A stretch of 64,000 nt of DNA. It comes from Herbaspirillum sp. DW155 (GTDB taxonomy: Bacteria; Pseudomonadota; Gammaproteobacteria; Burkholderiales; Burkholderiaceae_D). The position numbers and the translations under genes were made by a program. The notes under the pieces were generated by a model, which was not told where the DNA came from, made no database searches, and was given only the letters and a program-made list of their open reading frames with translations. The stretch's first letter is position 1, and every line of letters begins with the position of its first letter. Where the stretch lies: the NCBI RefSeq assembly GCF_037076565.1, contig NZ_AP029028.1, positions 3,968,001 to 4,032,000 on the forward strand, given 5' to 3'. Positions 49,695 through 57,728 of this stretch are shown here, one piece after another.

Positions 49695-50153
49695 TCAAAA
49701 TGTTTGATTGCCAATCCGACGAGATATATTGCGAGGGTCGAAGGTTTCAGAGGGATTGATCACGATAACAGAAGGCTGCTGCGGATTATTCATTGCAGCT
49801 TCCACTTCCTCCCTCATCCGCTCCCACTCCCTGGTTTGCCCTTCCATCTCCGCAGCAAGCTGCCCAGGATTTGTTCCGGGATGAATACCTCCGTTCACCA
49901 AAAAATGATGATGGCTTCGCACCTGCACCAACAAGATGTTAGTGGCACGATGAAGCCGACCAAACGAAATGCTGAGGCGAGGTTCCGCTCCGCTCTCCAT
50001 GAATGCCTGCTGCTCGGGAGTGAGCCCGATCACCCGTTGAAAGCGCTCCAGCGCACCACCTAAACGATCAGCATCAGACAACTCAGAAGTATTACCGGCA
50101 TTCGTCGCATCAACGGAAGCAGACATATGCGAACCACCAATACAATTACCCAT
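49695..50153 (-). CDS. AvrPto-family type III effector, copy 1
   Basis: A 152-aa protein beginning MGNCIGGSHM. Gly2 fits N-myristoylation and Cys4 palmitoylation in a plant cell; AvrPto of Pseudomonas syringae begins MGNICVGGSRM. The rest aligns by eye over the helical core: GLTPEQQAFMESG, a loop GIHPGTNPGQ where AvrPto has its Pto-contacting GINPG loop, and REWERMREEVEAAMNN where AvrPto has SDWSDMREALQHAMG. AvrPto (164 aa) binds and inhibits receptor kinases at the plasma membrane; the same job is inferred here. A hrp-box-like promoter lies 62 bp upstream (50215-50243). A related gene is at 57186. Confidence 0.85.
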   Translation of the reverse strand: MGNCIGGSHMSASVDATNAGNTSELSDADRLGGALERFQRVIGLTPEQQAFMESGAEPRLSISFGRLHRATNILLVQVRSHHHFLVNGGIHPGTNPGQLAAEMEGQTREWERMREEVEAAMNNPQQPSVIVINPSETFDPRNISRRIGNQTF

Positions 50154-50214
50154 ACCAAACCTTTCGCCAGATCAGACACGCCCGAGACGGGAAAAAGAAA
50201 CTTCTTTCGGGATA

Positions 50215-50243
50215 TCTGTCGCAGCTAATGCAACTGGAGTTCC
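50215..50243 (-). promoter_or_regulatory. hrp-box-like promoter of AvrPto-like copy 1
   Basis: On the minus strand GGAACT, 16 bases, CGACAGA, close to the HrpL consensus. The same CGACA core with N16 spacing occurs before the second copy. Confidence 0.75.
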
Positions 50244-50274
50244 AAGAAATCCTGGTGAAGCAGCATGACATCCA

Positions 50275-50368
50275 ATTCGTAATCAAATCCTGCGAATCAG
50301 CAAATCCCGTCAGCGCCTCAGGTAATTCAATTACCCCCCATTTCCATAAAAAAGCCCGCAGATCGGGC
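50275..50368 (+). repeat. Hairpin module A with att-like core
   Basis: ATTCGTAATCAAATC and the following bases (CGAATCAGCAAATCCCG, CAGCGCCTCAGG) are shared with 59409-59453, and CAGCGCCTCAG plus AATTCAAT with 55479-55500. It ends in GCCCGCAGATCGGGC after an A-run. Confidence 0.6.
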
Positions 50369-50883
50369 ACTTCTTCGTCCTGCATAGCAGGATCAATATA
50401 CTTAAAAGTTTGAAAAACGGGGAAGCAAGTCTTGATCGACGAGGCGGATCGCTATCGCATTTTCTGCCTTCAAACGCTTCTTATTTTTACGGAAAATTTT
50501 TCGTTCGCCCATACGGTTGCTTCGGCGACGGTATTGATCTGTGGAACCAGCAGTCTTCCGCTGTCTACATATCCTCGCTCAGGGCGACGTCGATTTCATC
50601 GATAAGTCCTGCAAGCCTCGCGACGTCGACAGCAAAAAAAGGGAATGCCCCCCTTGACCCATTTTTGCGCTCAGATGTGCTCATGCCGGCGAATCTTTCC
50701 CGTTCGCCGCAGACGCGTGCTTGTCCGGACTGACCACTAGCCTCCCCCTGCAAGCACGATATAGATTCGTGACCTGCCCTCTTACAGCAGTGATCTGAAC
50801 TGCAGAGTAGTCCGCATCCGATCCGGTTAGTGAGCCAGATTGCAAAGGCGGAGCTTCCCATAAAAATATTATTGGACCATTTA
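50369..50883. other. Leader region of the 868-aa gene; no intact gene
   Basis: Contains 50427-50467, a 41-bp block 83% identical to 49588-49628, then the hrp box at 50543. Between that box and the ATG at 50884 are 313 bp with only scrambled frames. A leftward frame (50565-50921) ends in protein-like sequence (FPFFAVDVARLAGLIDEI) but has no supporting start; it may be a gene relic. Confidence 0.4.
50543..50571 (+). promoter_or_regulatory. hrp-box-like promoter upstream of the 868-aa gene
   Basis: GGAACC, 16 bases, CTACATA. The -35-like half is perfect and the other half differs from CCACNNA at one base. It is unusually far (313 bp) from the ATG. Confidence 0.65.
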
Positions 50884-53490
50884 ATGAACAACCACATTCT
50901 TCCTTCAAGCGCCGGCAACAATATCCTCCTGGATCCGTTGCTCGACGATATTGCCGCACATCAGCGTGGTGCTGCCGATGCGCCTGCACAGGCCTCGCTG
51001 CCAACTGCTGCGGCCATGTTGGATCGTAGTCACGAACAGCGCATCCGCGCGCAGCAGCTCAGCTCCAGCACGGAAATCACGCTGGCCCGGGCCGATAACG
51101 AACAGGTCGCCGCGCATATCGACATCGATGGCCAACATGAACCGCTGCAGTGGCCTGTGCTGCGTTGCCAGTTGGTGATCGATCCCGCCAGCGGCCGCCT
51201 GGCGGCTGCGCGCACCGGCGCGGCCGGTGATGTCGCGGCCCTGAGCAGTCTGGTCGAAGAGCTGAACCGCTCTCCGGCATTTCTGGAGCGGATGAAGCAT
51301 CTGTACCAGGAACTCGCACCAGAACAGACGCTTGAATTGCGCTACAGCATGGGCGCGTCAATGGATGCGCAATATCGTCACCTGCAATCACGCTTCAAAG
51401 TCAAACAGGTGCTGGTATGGAAGGATGGCGACCATGCAGCGCGTCGTCGCGACGAAGTGCTGGCGGCAGCGACCGAACATGCGCCTTCGAGCGGCGCTGA
51501 AGAGGACTTCGTTGTGCTCGACCTCAAGGGCATCAGCGTTTTCAGTGCCGCCCTCGCAGGTATGCGCCAGCAAGGGGCACTCTGGGACGAGAAAACTGGT
51601 CATGACGATTACGCCCGCCTCTCGAGTGTGATACCTGATATCTCGGTGCATGCGACAGCCGATGACGTCGCGCTCGACGCACTCGGTGAGGCCATCCGTC
51701 TGGAACTGGCCGATCCTTCCCATGCTGACTTTCGCGCAGGTCAGGCGCTGATTCATGCGCGCTATCAGGCGGGCCGGATCGAGCACAGCTGGGGGGCGCT
51801 GGGCGGCAGCATGATCGGCGGCGCGGTCTATTCGCTGGGAATGATGATGCTCAACAATGTCATCAACCGCAGCATGATCCCCGCAGAAGTGCAGCGCGAA
51901 AGCGGGCTCGATCGTCAGAACACGGCACAGAAACTGTTTTCGGACGTATCCGAAGACCTCCTGTCGGTCGCCACACCCTGGCAAAAATTCCTGATGACAT
52001 TCGATCCCAGCTGGCAACTGGGTAGCTGGGAAATCTTCGACAACGCCATCCTCGATGCCGTGCTGGGTGATGATGACTCCGACGATGATTCCGACGATGA
52101 GCCGCCGCTGCAAGCCAGGGCCAGTGATGCCACTGATCAGGTCTCTGCGCAGGCTGGCGAGAACGCCGGTGCCGAGGCTGGTACTGTCTTGCTGGCCGGG
52201 GCGCTGGTGGCGTCGCAACAGAGGATAGAACAGGGTCTGGCAGAGCTGACTGCTGCCAATCTGAAGTCAGGGCTCAGCACGGTCGCTGCGAAAGCCTCTG
52301 CAATGATGGGGCAGATGGCCTCTTCTGCTTCGTTCGCAGTGCCGGCCGGGATCATCTCGGGCATCTTCTCCTGGCCCGACAAGGCCATCGAGATCTGGAA
52401 GCCAGCCGGTGCCGTGAATGCCTTCAAGGCAGGCTTCAAGGTCGCGGTGACATCTCCCGTATCCAGCCTCGCGTGCAGTTCAGGATTCTTCCTCAAGATG
52501 GGCGAGGTGGCGGCCGAGACCGAGGCAGCCGTTCTGCAAGCACTCGAACAGCGGCAACTGGCCTGGCCACAGCACAATCCTTTCGATGCCACTCAGGCCT
52601 TCGATCGCAGCGACATGGAGCAGGTCAAGCGGGCGGTCTGGGATATGACCCAGGAACAGCTCAACAACGAGCCTGATGCGCTGGCGGTACGCCTGTCGGT
52701 GCCGATGGAGTTTCTTTCGGGCGTCGTGCAGGGAGGTATTTCGCTCATTCCCGGGATGAATCAGGCGATTTCGTTTGCGCTCGATACGGTCTTCTTCGGC
52801 CCGGGTGAACTTCTCTGGATGACCATCACAGGCGCCATTTCCAACCGCGCCAACGAACAGGAGCTGCGGACCCGCCTGGCGGAAGTGATGCAATCGTGTT
52901 CGCAGGACAGCCCCGGCGGAGTCCGGAGCCGACGCATGGCGGTGCAGTTCCTGCTGGATAACCGGCTGATCTCGGAAGAAGGCTTGCGCCAATGGCAGCA
53001 ACAGACTGTGGCGATGTTGGGTGGTGCCATGATCCATCCGGTCTATGAGGGCGCAAGCCATCTCAGGAATGGCGGGCGGATCGGGCTGCGTGCACTGGCC
53101 GATCTGCCGTCGCGCATCGGCGCGACCATGCCCGACGGGGTTCGTCATCTGGCGTCCCGCACGGGGGAATGGCTCTCCACGGCAGGACAGTATGTCGGCG
53201 CCAGCGCCGGCACCGCCGTGGAATGGGCGGTCTCTGCGGGCATGGCCGTCGCGCGCCCGTCGATTTCCTATCTGCGTGGCGAAGAGCATGCGCCTGACGC
53301 ACAGACCGCTACCCGCTATGCCGAGATGCTCAAGGCGCTGCCCGCGCAGGCAAGCAAGACCATGACGGAGCTGCTCGGACCGGGTGAACACAATCTGCGC
53401 ATCCGTGCGCGATTGCCCTACGAGCGGGCAGTTCTTGGGAAGCCAAGCGGTGATACAGGCAATTCAATCGATGCAGATTTCAAAAACTAA
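50884..53490 (+). CDS. Large candidate type III effector, 868 aa, unknown function
   Basis: The N-terminus is amphipathic and Ser/Ala/Gln-rich (MNNHILPSSAGNNILLDPLL), compatible with type III secretion. Hydrophobic stretches without a signal peptide lie near 305-325 (GGSMIGGAVYSLGMMMLNNV), 470-490 and 615-640, so it may insert in or bind host membranes. A very acidic run (GDDDSDDDSDDEPP, about 395-408) separates the halves. No family or catalytic motif is recognised. ATG 50884 is chosen; GTG 50830 lacks a Shine-Dalgarno. A hrp box lies 313 bp upstream. GC is near the core level, unlike its neighbours. The C-terminal codons are part of hairpin module D. Confidence 0.65.
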   Translation: MNNHILPSSAGNNILLDPLLDDIAAHQRGAADAPAQASLPTAAAMLDRSHEQRIRAQQLSSSTEITLARADNEQVAAHIDIDGQHEPLQWPVLRCQLVIDPASGRLAAARTGAAGDVAALSSLVEELNRSPAFLERMKHLYQELAPEQTLELRYSMGASMDAQYRHLQSRFKVKQVLVWKDGDHAARRRDEVLAAATEHAPSSGAEEDFVVLDLKGISVFSAALAGMRQQGALWDEKTGHDDYARLSSVIPDISVHATADDVALDALGEAIRLELADPSHADFRAGQALIHARYQAGRIEHSWGALGGSMIGGAVYSLGMMMLNNVINRSMIPAEVQRESGLDRQNTAQKLFSDVSEDLLSVATPWQKFLMTFDPSWQLGSWEIFDNAILDAVLGDDDSDDDSDDEPPLQARASDATDQVSAQAGENAGAEAGTVLLAGALVASQQRIEQGLAELTAANLKSGLSTVAAKASAMMGQMASSASFAVPAGIISGIFSWPDKAIEIWKPAGAVNAFKAGFKVAVTSPVSSLACSSGFFLKMGEVAAETEAAVLQALEQRQLAWPQHNPFDATQAFDRSDMEQVKRAVWDMTQEQLNNEPDALAVRLSVPMEFLSGVVQGGISLIPGMNQAISFALDTVFFGPGELLWMTITGAISNRANEQELRTRLAEVMQSCSQDSPGGVRSRRMAVQFLLDNRLISEEGLRQWQQQTVAMLGGAMIHPVYEGASHLRNGGRIGLRALADLPSRIGATMPDGVRHLASRTGEWLSTAGQYVGASAGTAVEWAVSAGMAVARPSISYLRGEEHAPDAQTATRYAEMLKALPAQASKTMTELLGPGEHNLRIRARLPYERAVLGKPSGDTGNSIDADFKN

Positions 53491-53526
53491 AGCCCGCAGA
53501 AGCGGGCTGCAGAAGCGGGCTTTTTT
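53452..53526 (+). repeat. Hairpin module D / terminator of the 868-aa gene
   Basis: GATACAGGCAATTCAATCGA, coding for the protein's last residues, is followed by TAAAGCCCGCAGAAGCGGGC, then a second GCAGAAGCGGGC and a T-run. The duplicated hairpin half could have arisen by slippage. It should terminate transcription. Confidence 0.75.
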
Positions 53527-53611
53527 ACCTCTGCTGGCCGATAGCGAACACACATCGGTCAACATGACACGATGGAATTACCCGGCACGATACCGTTTGG
53601 CAGAGAGCAGA

Positions 53612-54097
53612 TTATCGCAAGGCAAAAACTGAGAAATTCTGAATCATATGCGGGACAGCCGCAGCGGCAAATGCGACAACGAAGGAGCTGCCGCGACGAG
53701 CAATGTAACTTGCGGAAAAAACGTAAAAAGACCACGCTGTACCAATAAACCGCAGGGGTGCACTTAGACCATGCAGCACACCCCATACCATGGCTGAAAT
53801 CGCTGCGACTAACACGCTGTTTTCGACAAAGCGGGAAATAACTGAGACCCCTAGTGCTAAAAGAAGAGTCTCGATCATAGGACCGAAAAGACACGCTACC
53901 CACAACCAATATTGGCTTGACCAAGTAAAGTGAGGAAGAAGGGGATAAGTATCTACACCAAGCCAAGTGCAAAAACTGACCGCCAAATAAGATGCCAAAT
54001 ATGATAGCGGCACGGATATTAAGGACATCAAAAATACATAGTATCCAAGCGGCATCTCAGCACTGTCAAACGGCATCGAGACTAACTTTTTTAACAT
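53612..54097 (-). CDS. CPBP-like intramembrane protein, degenerate
   Basis: A 161-aa protein with four to five membrane helices. GPMIETLLLALGV (about 77-89), WGVLHGLSAP (about 114-123) and PHMIQN (about 148-153) are placed like the EExxxR, FxxxH and HxxxN motifs of CPBP (Abi) intramembrane proteases, but the first motif has IE instead of EE and lacks the Arg. It may be inactive or a distant relative. It lies in the effector island, divergent from a small effector gene; no hrp box faces it. Start ATG 54097 has no strong Shine-Dalgarno but an AGGAAGAG is near. Confidence 0.55.
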   Translation of the reverse strand: MLKKLVSMPFDSAEMPLGYYVFLMSLISVPLSYLASYLAVSFCTWLGVDTYPLLPHFTWSSQYWLWVACLFGPMIETLLLALGVSVISRFVENSVLVAAISAMVWGVLHGLSAPLRFIGTAWSFYVFSASYIARRGSSFVVAFAAAAVPHMIQNFSVFALR

Positions 54098-54208
54098 TAC
54101 TCTTCCTCAAATAAGAGAATACTCATTGGATGGCATATTCAAATATGATTTAGCCCCCCTTCTTCCTACCGACAGATTCACCGTGCATCTCTTCTGTCCA
54201 TTCTGTAC

Positions 54209-54237
54209 GGAACTGTCGCACTACTGCCTGTCACTGA
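54209..54237 (+). promoter_or_regulatory. hrp-box-like promoter of the 145-aa gene
   Basis: GGAACT, 16 bases, TCACTGA, 90 bp before ATG 54327. Nearly the same as the box before the 501-aa gene (TCACTCA). Confidence 0.7.
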
Positions 54238-54326
54238 ACGTATAGGTTGCGGCAGTGAACAACGCCTGCCGTTTTACACGTTGGCATTCGAATTGAAAAT
54301 GCCCACATTTACTAATGAGAGAAAAA

Positions 54327-54764
54327 ATGGATCGCATTTATCCAAAACCCACTTTTGAGTTCTACGACAGCAGTGACAGTGACAATGAAAGCAAGAAGGC
54401 ACAATCGCCGCGAGGCGAATCGAGCAGCAGCAGTTGGCAGCCGAGCACTCGCATCCCTGACACCAATCGTCGAGTTCGCTTCGAAGTTCCAACTGAACCC
54501 ACGCTTCAGCGTAGCTACGCCAGCCGAGCACCTGAGCCAATTGAGGTCTACTCCTTGGAGCAGGAACTAAATAAAGCAAAACTGCATATCAGGCAGGCCG
54601 CCGGCGAAATGGCAAAACTCGCGCGACAAGGCTACTCCTCAATGATCAAACAATACGTAGACAAAGGCGAAGTCCCTCCTCGCATTTTTAAAGAATACAA
54701 ACTTGATGAACTAGATGTACCAGAGGTTCTAAAGCGCTACAAGGACACCATGAACGACCGCTAA
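54327..54764 (+). CDS. Small Ser-rich candidate type III effector, 145 aa
   Basis: The first 45 residues are disordered and rich in Ser, Pro, Asp and Arg (FYDSSDSDNESKKAQSPRGE, then SSSSSW), a typical type III secretion signal. The rest is charged and helical (LEQELNKAKLHIRQAAGEMA). No domain is recognised. GAGAG lies 5 bases before ATG 54327, so the longer start at 54315 is less likely. A hrp-box-like promoter 90 bp upstream supports effector status. It ends 53 bp before a convergent phage secretin remnant. Confidence 0.65.
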   Translation: MDRIYPKPTFEFYDSSDSDNESKKAQSPRGESSSSSWQPSTRIPDTNRRVRFEVPTEPTLQRSYASRAPEPIEVYSLEQELNKAKLHIRQAAGEMAKLARQGYSSMIKQYVDKGEVPPRIFKEYKLDELDVPEVLKRYKDTMNDR

Positions 54765-54817
54765 AACCTTAGCTTCACAGCTTAGTCCCTGTAAAGTGCC
54801 TGTTAACTACGGGCGCT

Positions 54818-55240
54818 TTACAGCTTTTTAACTTGCAACATAAGAATAATTTCCGTCTTTTCATTCTGGCCGGTATTGAAGCGCATCCAACCGGGCAGGA
54901 ACGGAAAGCCCGCGCGACCGGAGCTTTCCCGGTTCTCCGCCAGCCCGCCGATAATGACGACATCACCGTCCGCGACCGACAATGAAGTGCAGACTTCGCG
55001 GTTGGTCAGCGTGGGCGCATTGTTGACGCCGGTTTGCGTGACGATGAAATTTGATAGCTGCTGGCCGACTGTCAAATCCACTACCGATTCCCGCACAATC
55101 GGTTTCAGATCAAAGATAGGGCCCGAACTTCGATACTCCGCCGACTGAACCGGAGCGCTTCCATTCTCCAAACAACTGATCGCGCCCAGCACAGGCATAT
55201 TCTGACCAACTGCGAAGCGGCCAGCGGCACCAGAGCGCAC
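54818..55240 (-). pseudogene. C-terminal fragment of an inovirus secretin (pIV/Zot-cluster type)
   Basis: About 140 residues with secretin end-domain features: FAVGQNMPVLGAISCLENGS, SAEYRSSGPIFDLKPIV, and VVIIGGLAENRESSGRAGFP followed by LP and a terminal EIILMLQVKKL. The order fits filamentous phage assembly secretins. The N-terminal domains are missing: upstream the frame breaks into a different phage protein. It is a remnant, not a functional channel. A GTG at 55240 opens the frame but is probably not a start. Confidence 0.7.
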
Positions 55241-55499
55241 ACGTACCGATGGCCAGAACGTCGGTCCGGATGTCGCCGGACGCGACGGTACCGGTAATCA
55301 AACTCTGATCCACCCTGGGGATTGTGTCTTTCAGCGAATCAGGTAGCACCAGTTCGCCAACCTTTGCGCCGTTGTCGCCGCCAGTGACGACGCATTGGGC
55401 GCGGTACATCTTCCAGGGATTACCGGTCTTGCGGCTCACGCCGGAGGATTCTTGGACGGAGACGATTTCAATCAGATGGCAGCGCCTCAGACAATTCAA
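55241..55499 (-). pseudogene. Fragment of an inovirus ssDNA-binding (pV-like) protein
   Basis: In the adjacent frame, IEIVSVQESSGVSRKTGNPW and QCVV...KVGELVLPDSL resemble the start of filamentous phage single-stranded DNA-binding proteins. After about 55 residues similarity is lost and the sequence runs into the secretin remnant, so a deletion has joined the two ends of a phage genome. Confidence is limited because the family is short and variable. Confidence 0.5.
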
Positions 55500-55544
55500 T
55501 CGTTCAGGATTCCAATAATTAAAGCCCGCAGAAGCGGGCTTTTC
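55470..55544 (+). repeat. Hairpin module C
   Basis: AATCAGATGGCAGCGCCTCA, ACAATTCAATCGTTCAGGAT and TAAAGCCCGCAGAAGCGGGC with TTTT. The last part is identical to module D and the first part recalls module A. Confidence 0.65.
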
Positions 55545-55775
55545 TGCCTGAGCAATTAAAAGATCGAAGGGAAATTACAAAAAATCTGCCGACGCCAAAC
55601 TTTACTGCCAAGAACAATATAGAAGAAACACGGCAAAAGCACCTTGTCGCTCGTGCGAACAAAGATAAGGCCATGACAGGCTAAAAATGAGGATCAGGTA
55701 TCACGAATAGTCAGACCTGGAATAGCCCCTTGAATCTCAGGACACGAAGACTCTCTTAAAATAGAGGATAGTCTT

Positions 55776-56177
55776 ATGACCAGTTTTACGACTAGGCAAA
55801 CCGTGGAGCACATCGAGATTCTGACCGAGCCGGAGCGTCGCAGAAGACGCACGCCCCAAGAAAAAATAGCCATCGTCCAGGAGACCTTGGCTCCTGGAGC
55901 TTCCGTATCAGCCGTTGCCAGGCGACACGGGGTGAACGCGAACCAGGTGTTTGGTTGGCGCAAGCAGTACCAGGAAGGCAGTCTGACCGCCGTCAAGGCT
56001 GGCGAGACGGTAGTCCCGGCCTCGGAGCTGGCCGCGGCCATCAAGGAAATCAAAGAACTGCAGCGGCTGTTGGGCAAGAAGACCATGGAGAACGAGATTC
56101 TGCGCGAGGCCGTCGAATGGGGCCGGTCAAAAAACCTGATTGCGCGCTCGCCCTTGCTGCCGGAGGACGACCAATGA
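55776..56177 (+). CDS. IS2-group transposase OrfA
   Basis: A 133-aa DNA-binding protein. The HTH region reads [20 protein letters not shown] then [20 protein letters not shown], and a leucine-zipper-like helix follows ([20 protein letters not shown]). It recognises the IS ends and, in the IS3 family, can be fused to OrfB by a -1 frameshift. Its stop overlaps the orfB ATG (ATGA). Confidence 0.88.
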   Translation: MTSFTTRQTVEHIEILTEPERRRRRTPQEKIAIVQETLAPGASVSAVARRHGVNANQVFGWRKQYQEGSLTAVKAGETVVPASELAAAIKEIKELQRLLGKKTMENEILREAVEWGRSKNLIARSPLLPEDDQ

Positions 56178-57010
56178 AAGTGGTCTGTGACGTTCTCGGT
56201 GTGGCGCGCTCTGCAGTGGCAGTAAAACGAGCCCGGAGCCCGGAATGGCGAGATGGCCGTAGTGCTCGCAAAGTCGGCGACAGCGGCTTGCTCGAAGAGA
56301 TTGAGCTGTATGTCGCGAGCTTGCCGAGCTATGGCTATCGCCGCATCTGGGCTTTGCTGCGACGTAGCCGGGAATCTCTGGGGCAAGCGTGCGTGAACCA
56401 TAAGCGGGTCTATCGCGTCATGCGAGAGCACGCGTTGCTGCTGCGCCGACCTGGTGTGAGACGCGACAATCGACGCCACGATGGTCGCGTAGCGGTCAAG
56501 CAAAGTAATGCGCGCTGGTGTTCGGACGGCTTCGAATTCCGTTGTGATGACGGGGCTGCATTGAGAGTGACGTTTGCACTGGATTGTTGTGACCGTGAAG
56601 CCATCAGCTGGGCGGCCACTACCGGTGGGCATAGCGGGGATGTCGTGCGCGACGTGATGCTGGCCGCCGTGGAGCAGAGGTTTGGAAGCACGCAGACTCC
56701 ACAGGTGATTGAATGGCTCAGCGACAACGGCTCGGCCTACATCGACCATCGCACACGCAGCTTCGCTCGCGAGCTGGGATTGGAGCCCTTGACCACGCCC
56801 GTGCGCTCGCCACAGAGTAACGGCATGGCGGAGCGGTTCGTAAAAACGATGAAGCATGATTACATCGCCTTCATGGACAAGCCCGATGTGCCTACGGCGC
56901 TCACGCATCTGGCCTCTGCCTTCGAGCAATACAATGAGCGCCATCCGCACAAGGCCCTGAAATACCGCTCGCCTCGCGAGTTCAGACGGGCTGCAGCATC
57001 AGTAACTTAA
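56174..57010 (+). CDS. IS2-group transposase OrfB
   Basis: A 278-aa IS3-family catalytic subunit with an rve integrase core: [40 protein letters not shown] with the first catalytic Asp, [20 protein letters not shown] with the second, and [20 protein letters not shown] with the Glu, completing DDE. The open frame extends 5' to 55955 within orfA, as needed for a frameshift fusion. ATG 56174 is the coupled start. Confidence 0.9.
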   Translation: MKVVCDVLGVARSAVAVKRARSPEWRDGRSARKVGDSGLLEEIELYVASLPSYGYRRIWALLRRSRESLGQACVNHKRVYRVMREHALLLRRPGVRRDNRRHDGRVAVKQSNARWCSDGFEFRCDDGAALRVTFALDCCDREAISWAATTGGHSGDVVRDVMLAAVEQRFGSTQTPQVIEWLSDNGSAYIDHRTRSFARELGLEPLTTPVRSPQSNGMAERFVKTMKHDYIAFMDKPDVPTALTHLASAFEQYNERHPHKALKYRSPREFRRAAASVT

Positions 57011-57113
57011 CGATGTCTGAGTGTCCTGAATTGCGGGGGCAACTACAAGACCGCTGTTTTTCCATGCGCAGCAGCAGACAGCAAATAGTCAATCAAGATA
57101 CAAGGTGATCATT

Positions 57114-57142
57114 GGAACCATCGCGCGTTTCCCTGCGACATA
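57114..57142 (+). promoter_or_regulatory. hrp-box-like promoter of AvrPto-like copy 2
   Basis: GGAACC, 16 bases, CGACATA, 43 bp before ATG 57186. The best-matching box in the window; copy 1 has GGAACT-N16-CGACAGA. Confidence 0.8.
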
Positions 57143-57185
57143 TCTCCAGCGTCTATACAGATGTATTTTTTTGGAGAGAAAACAG

Positions 57186-57674
57186 ATGGGAAATCTTTGC
57201 GTTGGCAGCTCAAGTGGCGCAACTTATGAACCAAATTCCGACGCCCACCGAGAAATAACCGCACAGGAATTTCAGGCACGTTTAGTGACCTTTCGGACAT
57301 CTGAAATCGGATTGACAGAGGAACAGCAGGCGTTTGTATCACAAGGTGCTTCCACATGGATTTCCGTCCTTCAGCGGAACCTGTTTAATCAGACCCAAGA
57401 CCTAATCCGACAGTGCGAACATCATCAGCAACTGCGATTAGAACCGAGTACTCTTGACGAACATATGACACGTCTGGCAGCAGAATGGGCCTCGCTTCGC
57501 ACCGAGTTAGAACAAGAAATGGTTAGACTAGGTTGGTCGGGAACCGCAAGCCAAAATGCAGGGCAGAACGTCGTTGAAACGGATAACACAATGTCCGCAA
57601 TGCCTGTTATCGTGGATGAGCCAACATCAGATCCTAGGCGACGTAGACGTCGCATCGGGTTTCAAAATTTCTGA
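57186..57674 (+). CDS. AvrPto-family type III effector, copy 2
   Basis: A 162-aa protein starting MGNLCVGSSS, very like the AvrPto start MGNICVGGS, with Gly2 for myristoylation and Cys5 for palmitoylation. GLTEEQQAFVSQG matches copy 1 (GLTPEQQAFMESG), and the helix AAEWASLRTELEQEMVRLG parallels AvrPto's MREALQHAMG helix. Between them LEPSTLDEH replaces the GINP-type loop of copy 1, so kinase contacts or recognition by Pto-like proteins may differ. It ends with a basic RRRRRRIGFQNF tail, compared with SRRIGNQTF in copy 1. GGAGAG precedes ATG 57186 and a hrp box lies upstream. It is bracketed by two IS elements. Confidence 0.85.
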   Translation: MGNLCVGSSSGATYEPNSDAHREITAQEFQARLVTFRTSEIGLTEEQQAFVSQGASTWISVLQRNLFNQTQDLIRQCEHHQQLRLEPSTLDEHMTRLAAEWASLRTELEQEMVRLGWSGTASQNAGQNVVETDNTMSAMPVIVDEPTSDPRRRRRRIGFQNF

Positions 57675-57728
57675 TTCTTTTCCTACCAGATTTCATATAG
57701 CTGACCTGCGTCGGTAATTTGTAGCCAG

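Larger units (their letters stand above)
55718..57047 (+). mobile_element. IS3-family element, IS2 group
   Basis: About 1330 bp, the size of IS2. The ends are imperfect inverted repeats: TGGAATAGCCCCTTGAATCT on the left and, as reverse complement, TGTAGTTGCCCCCGCAATTC on the right; both continue into CAGGACAC. It carries orfA and orfB in the -1 relation and both frames are open, so it may be active. It landed between the inovirus remnant and the second AvrPto-like gene. The 218 bp before it hold only hairpin module C and AT-rich sequence. Confidence 0.88.

Noticed and set aside
49593..50063. 156-codon plus-strand frame over AvrPto-like copy 1
   Set aside because: The minus strand has the acylation start, AvrPto blocks and a hrp box.
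50275..50368. Module A as a complete tRNA 3' half
   Set aside because: A T-arm-like AAATCCCG is present but no proper T-loop or acceptor pairing could be made.
55694..56950. 418-codon minus-strand frame over the IS2-like element
   Set aside because: Antisense of orfA/orfB, which have the DDE residues.
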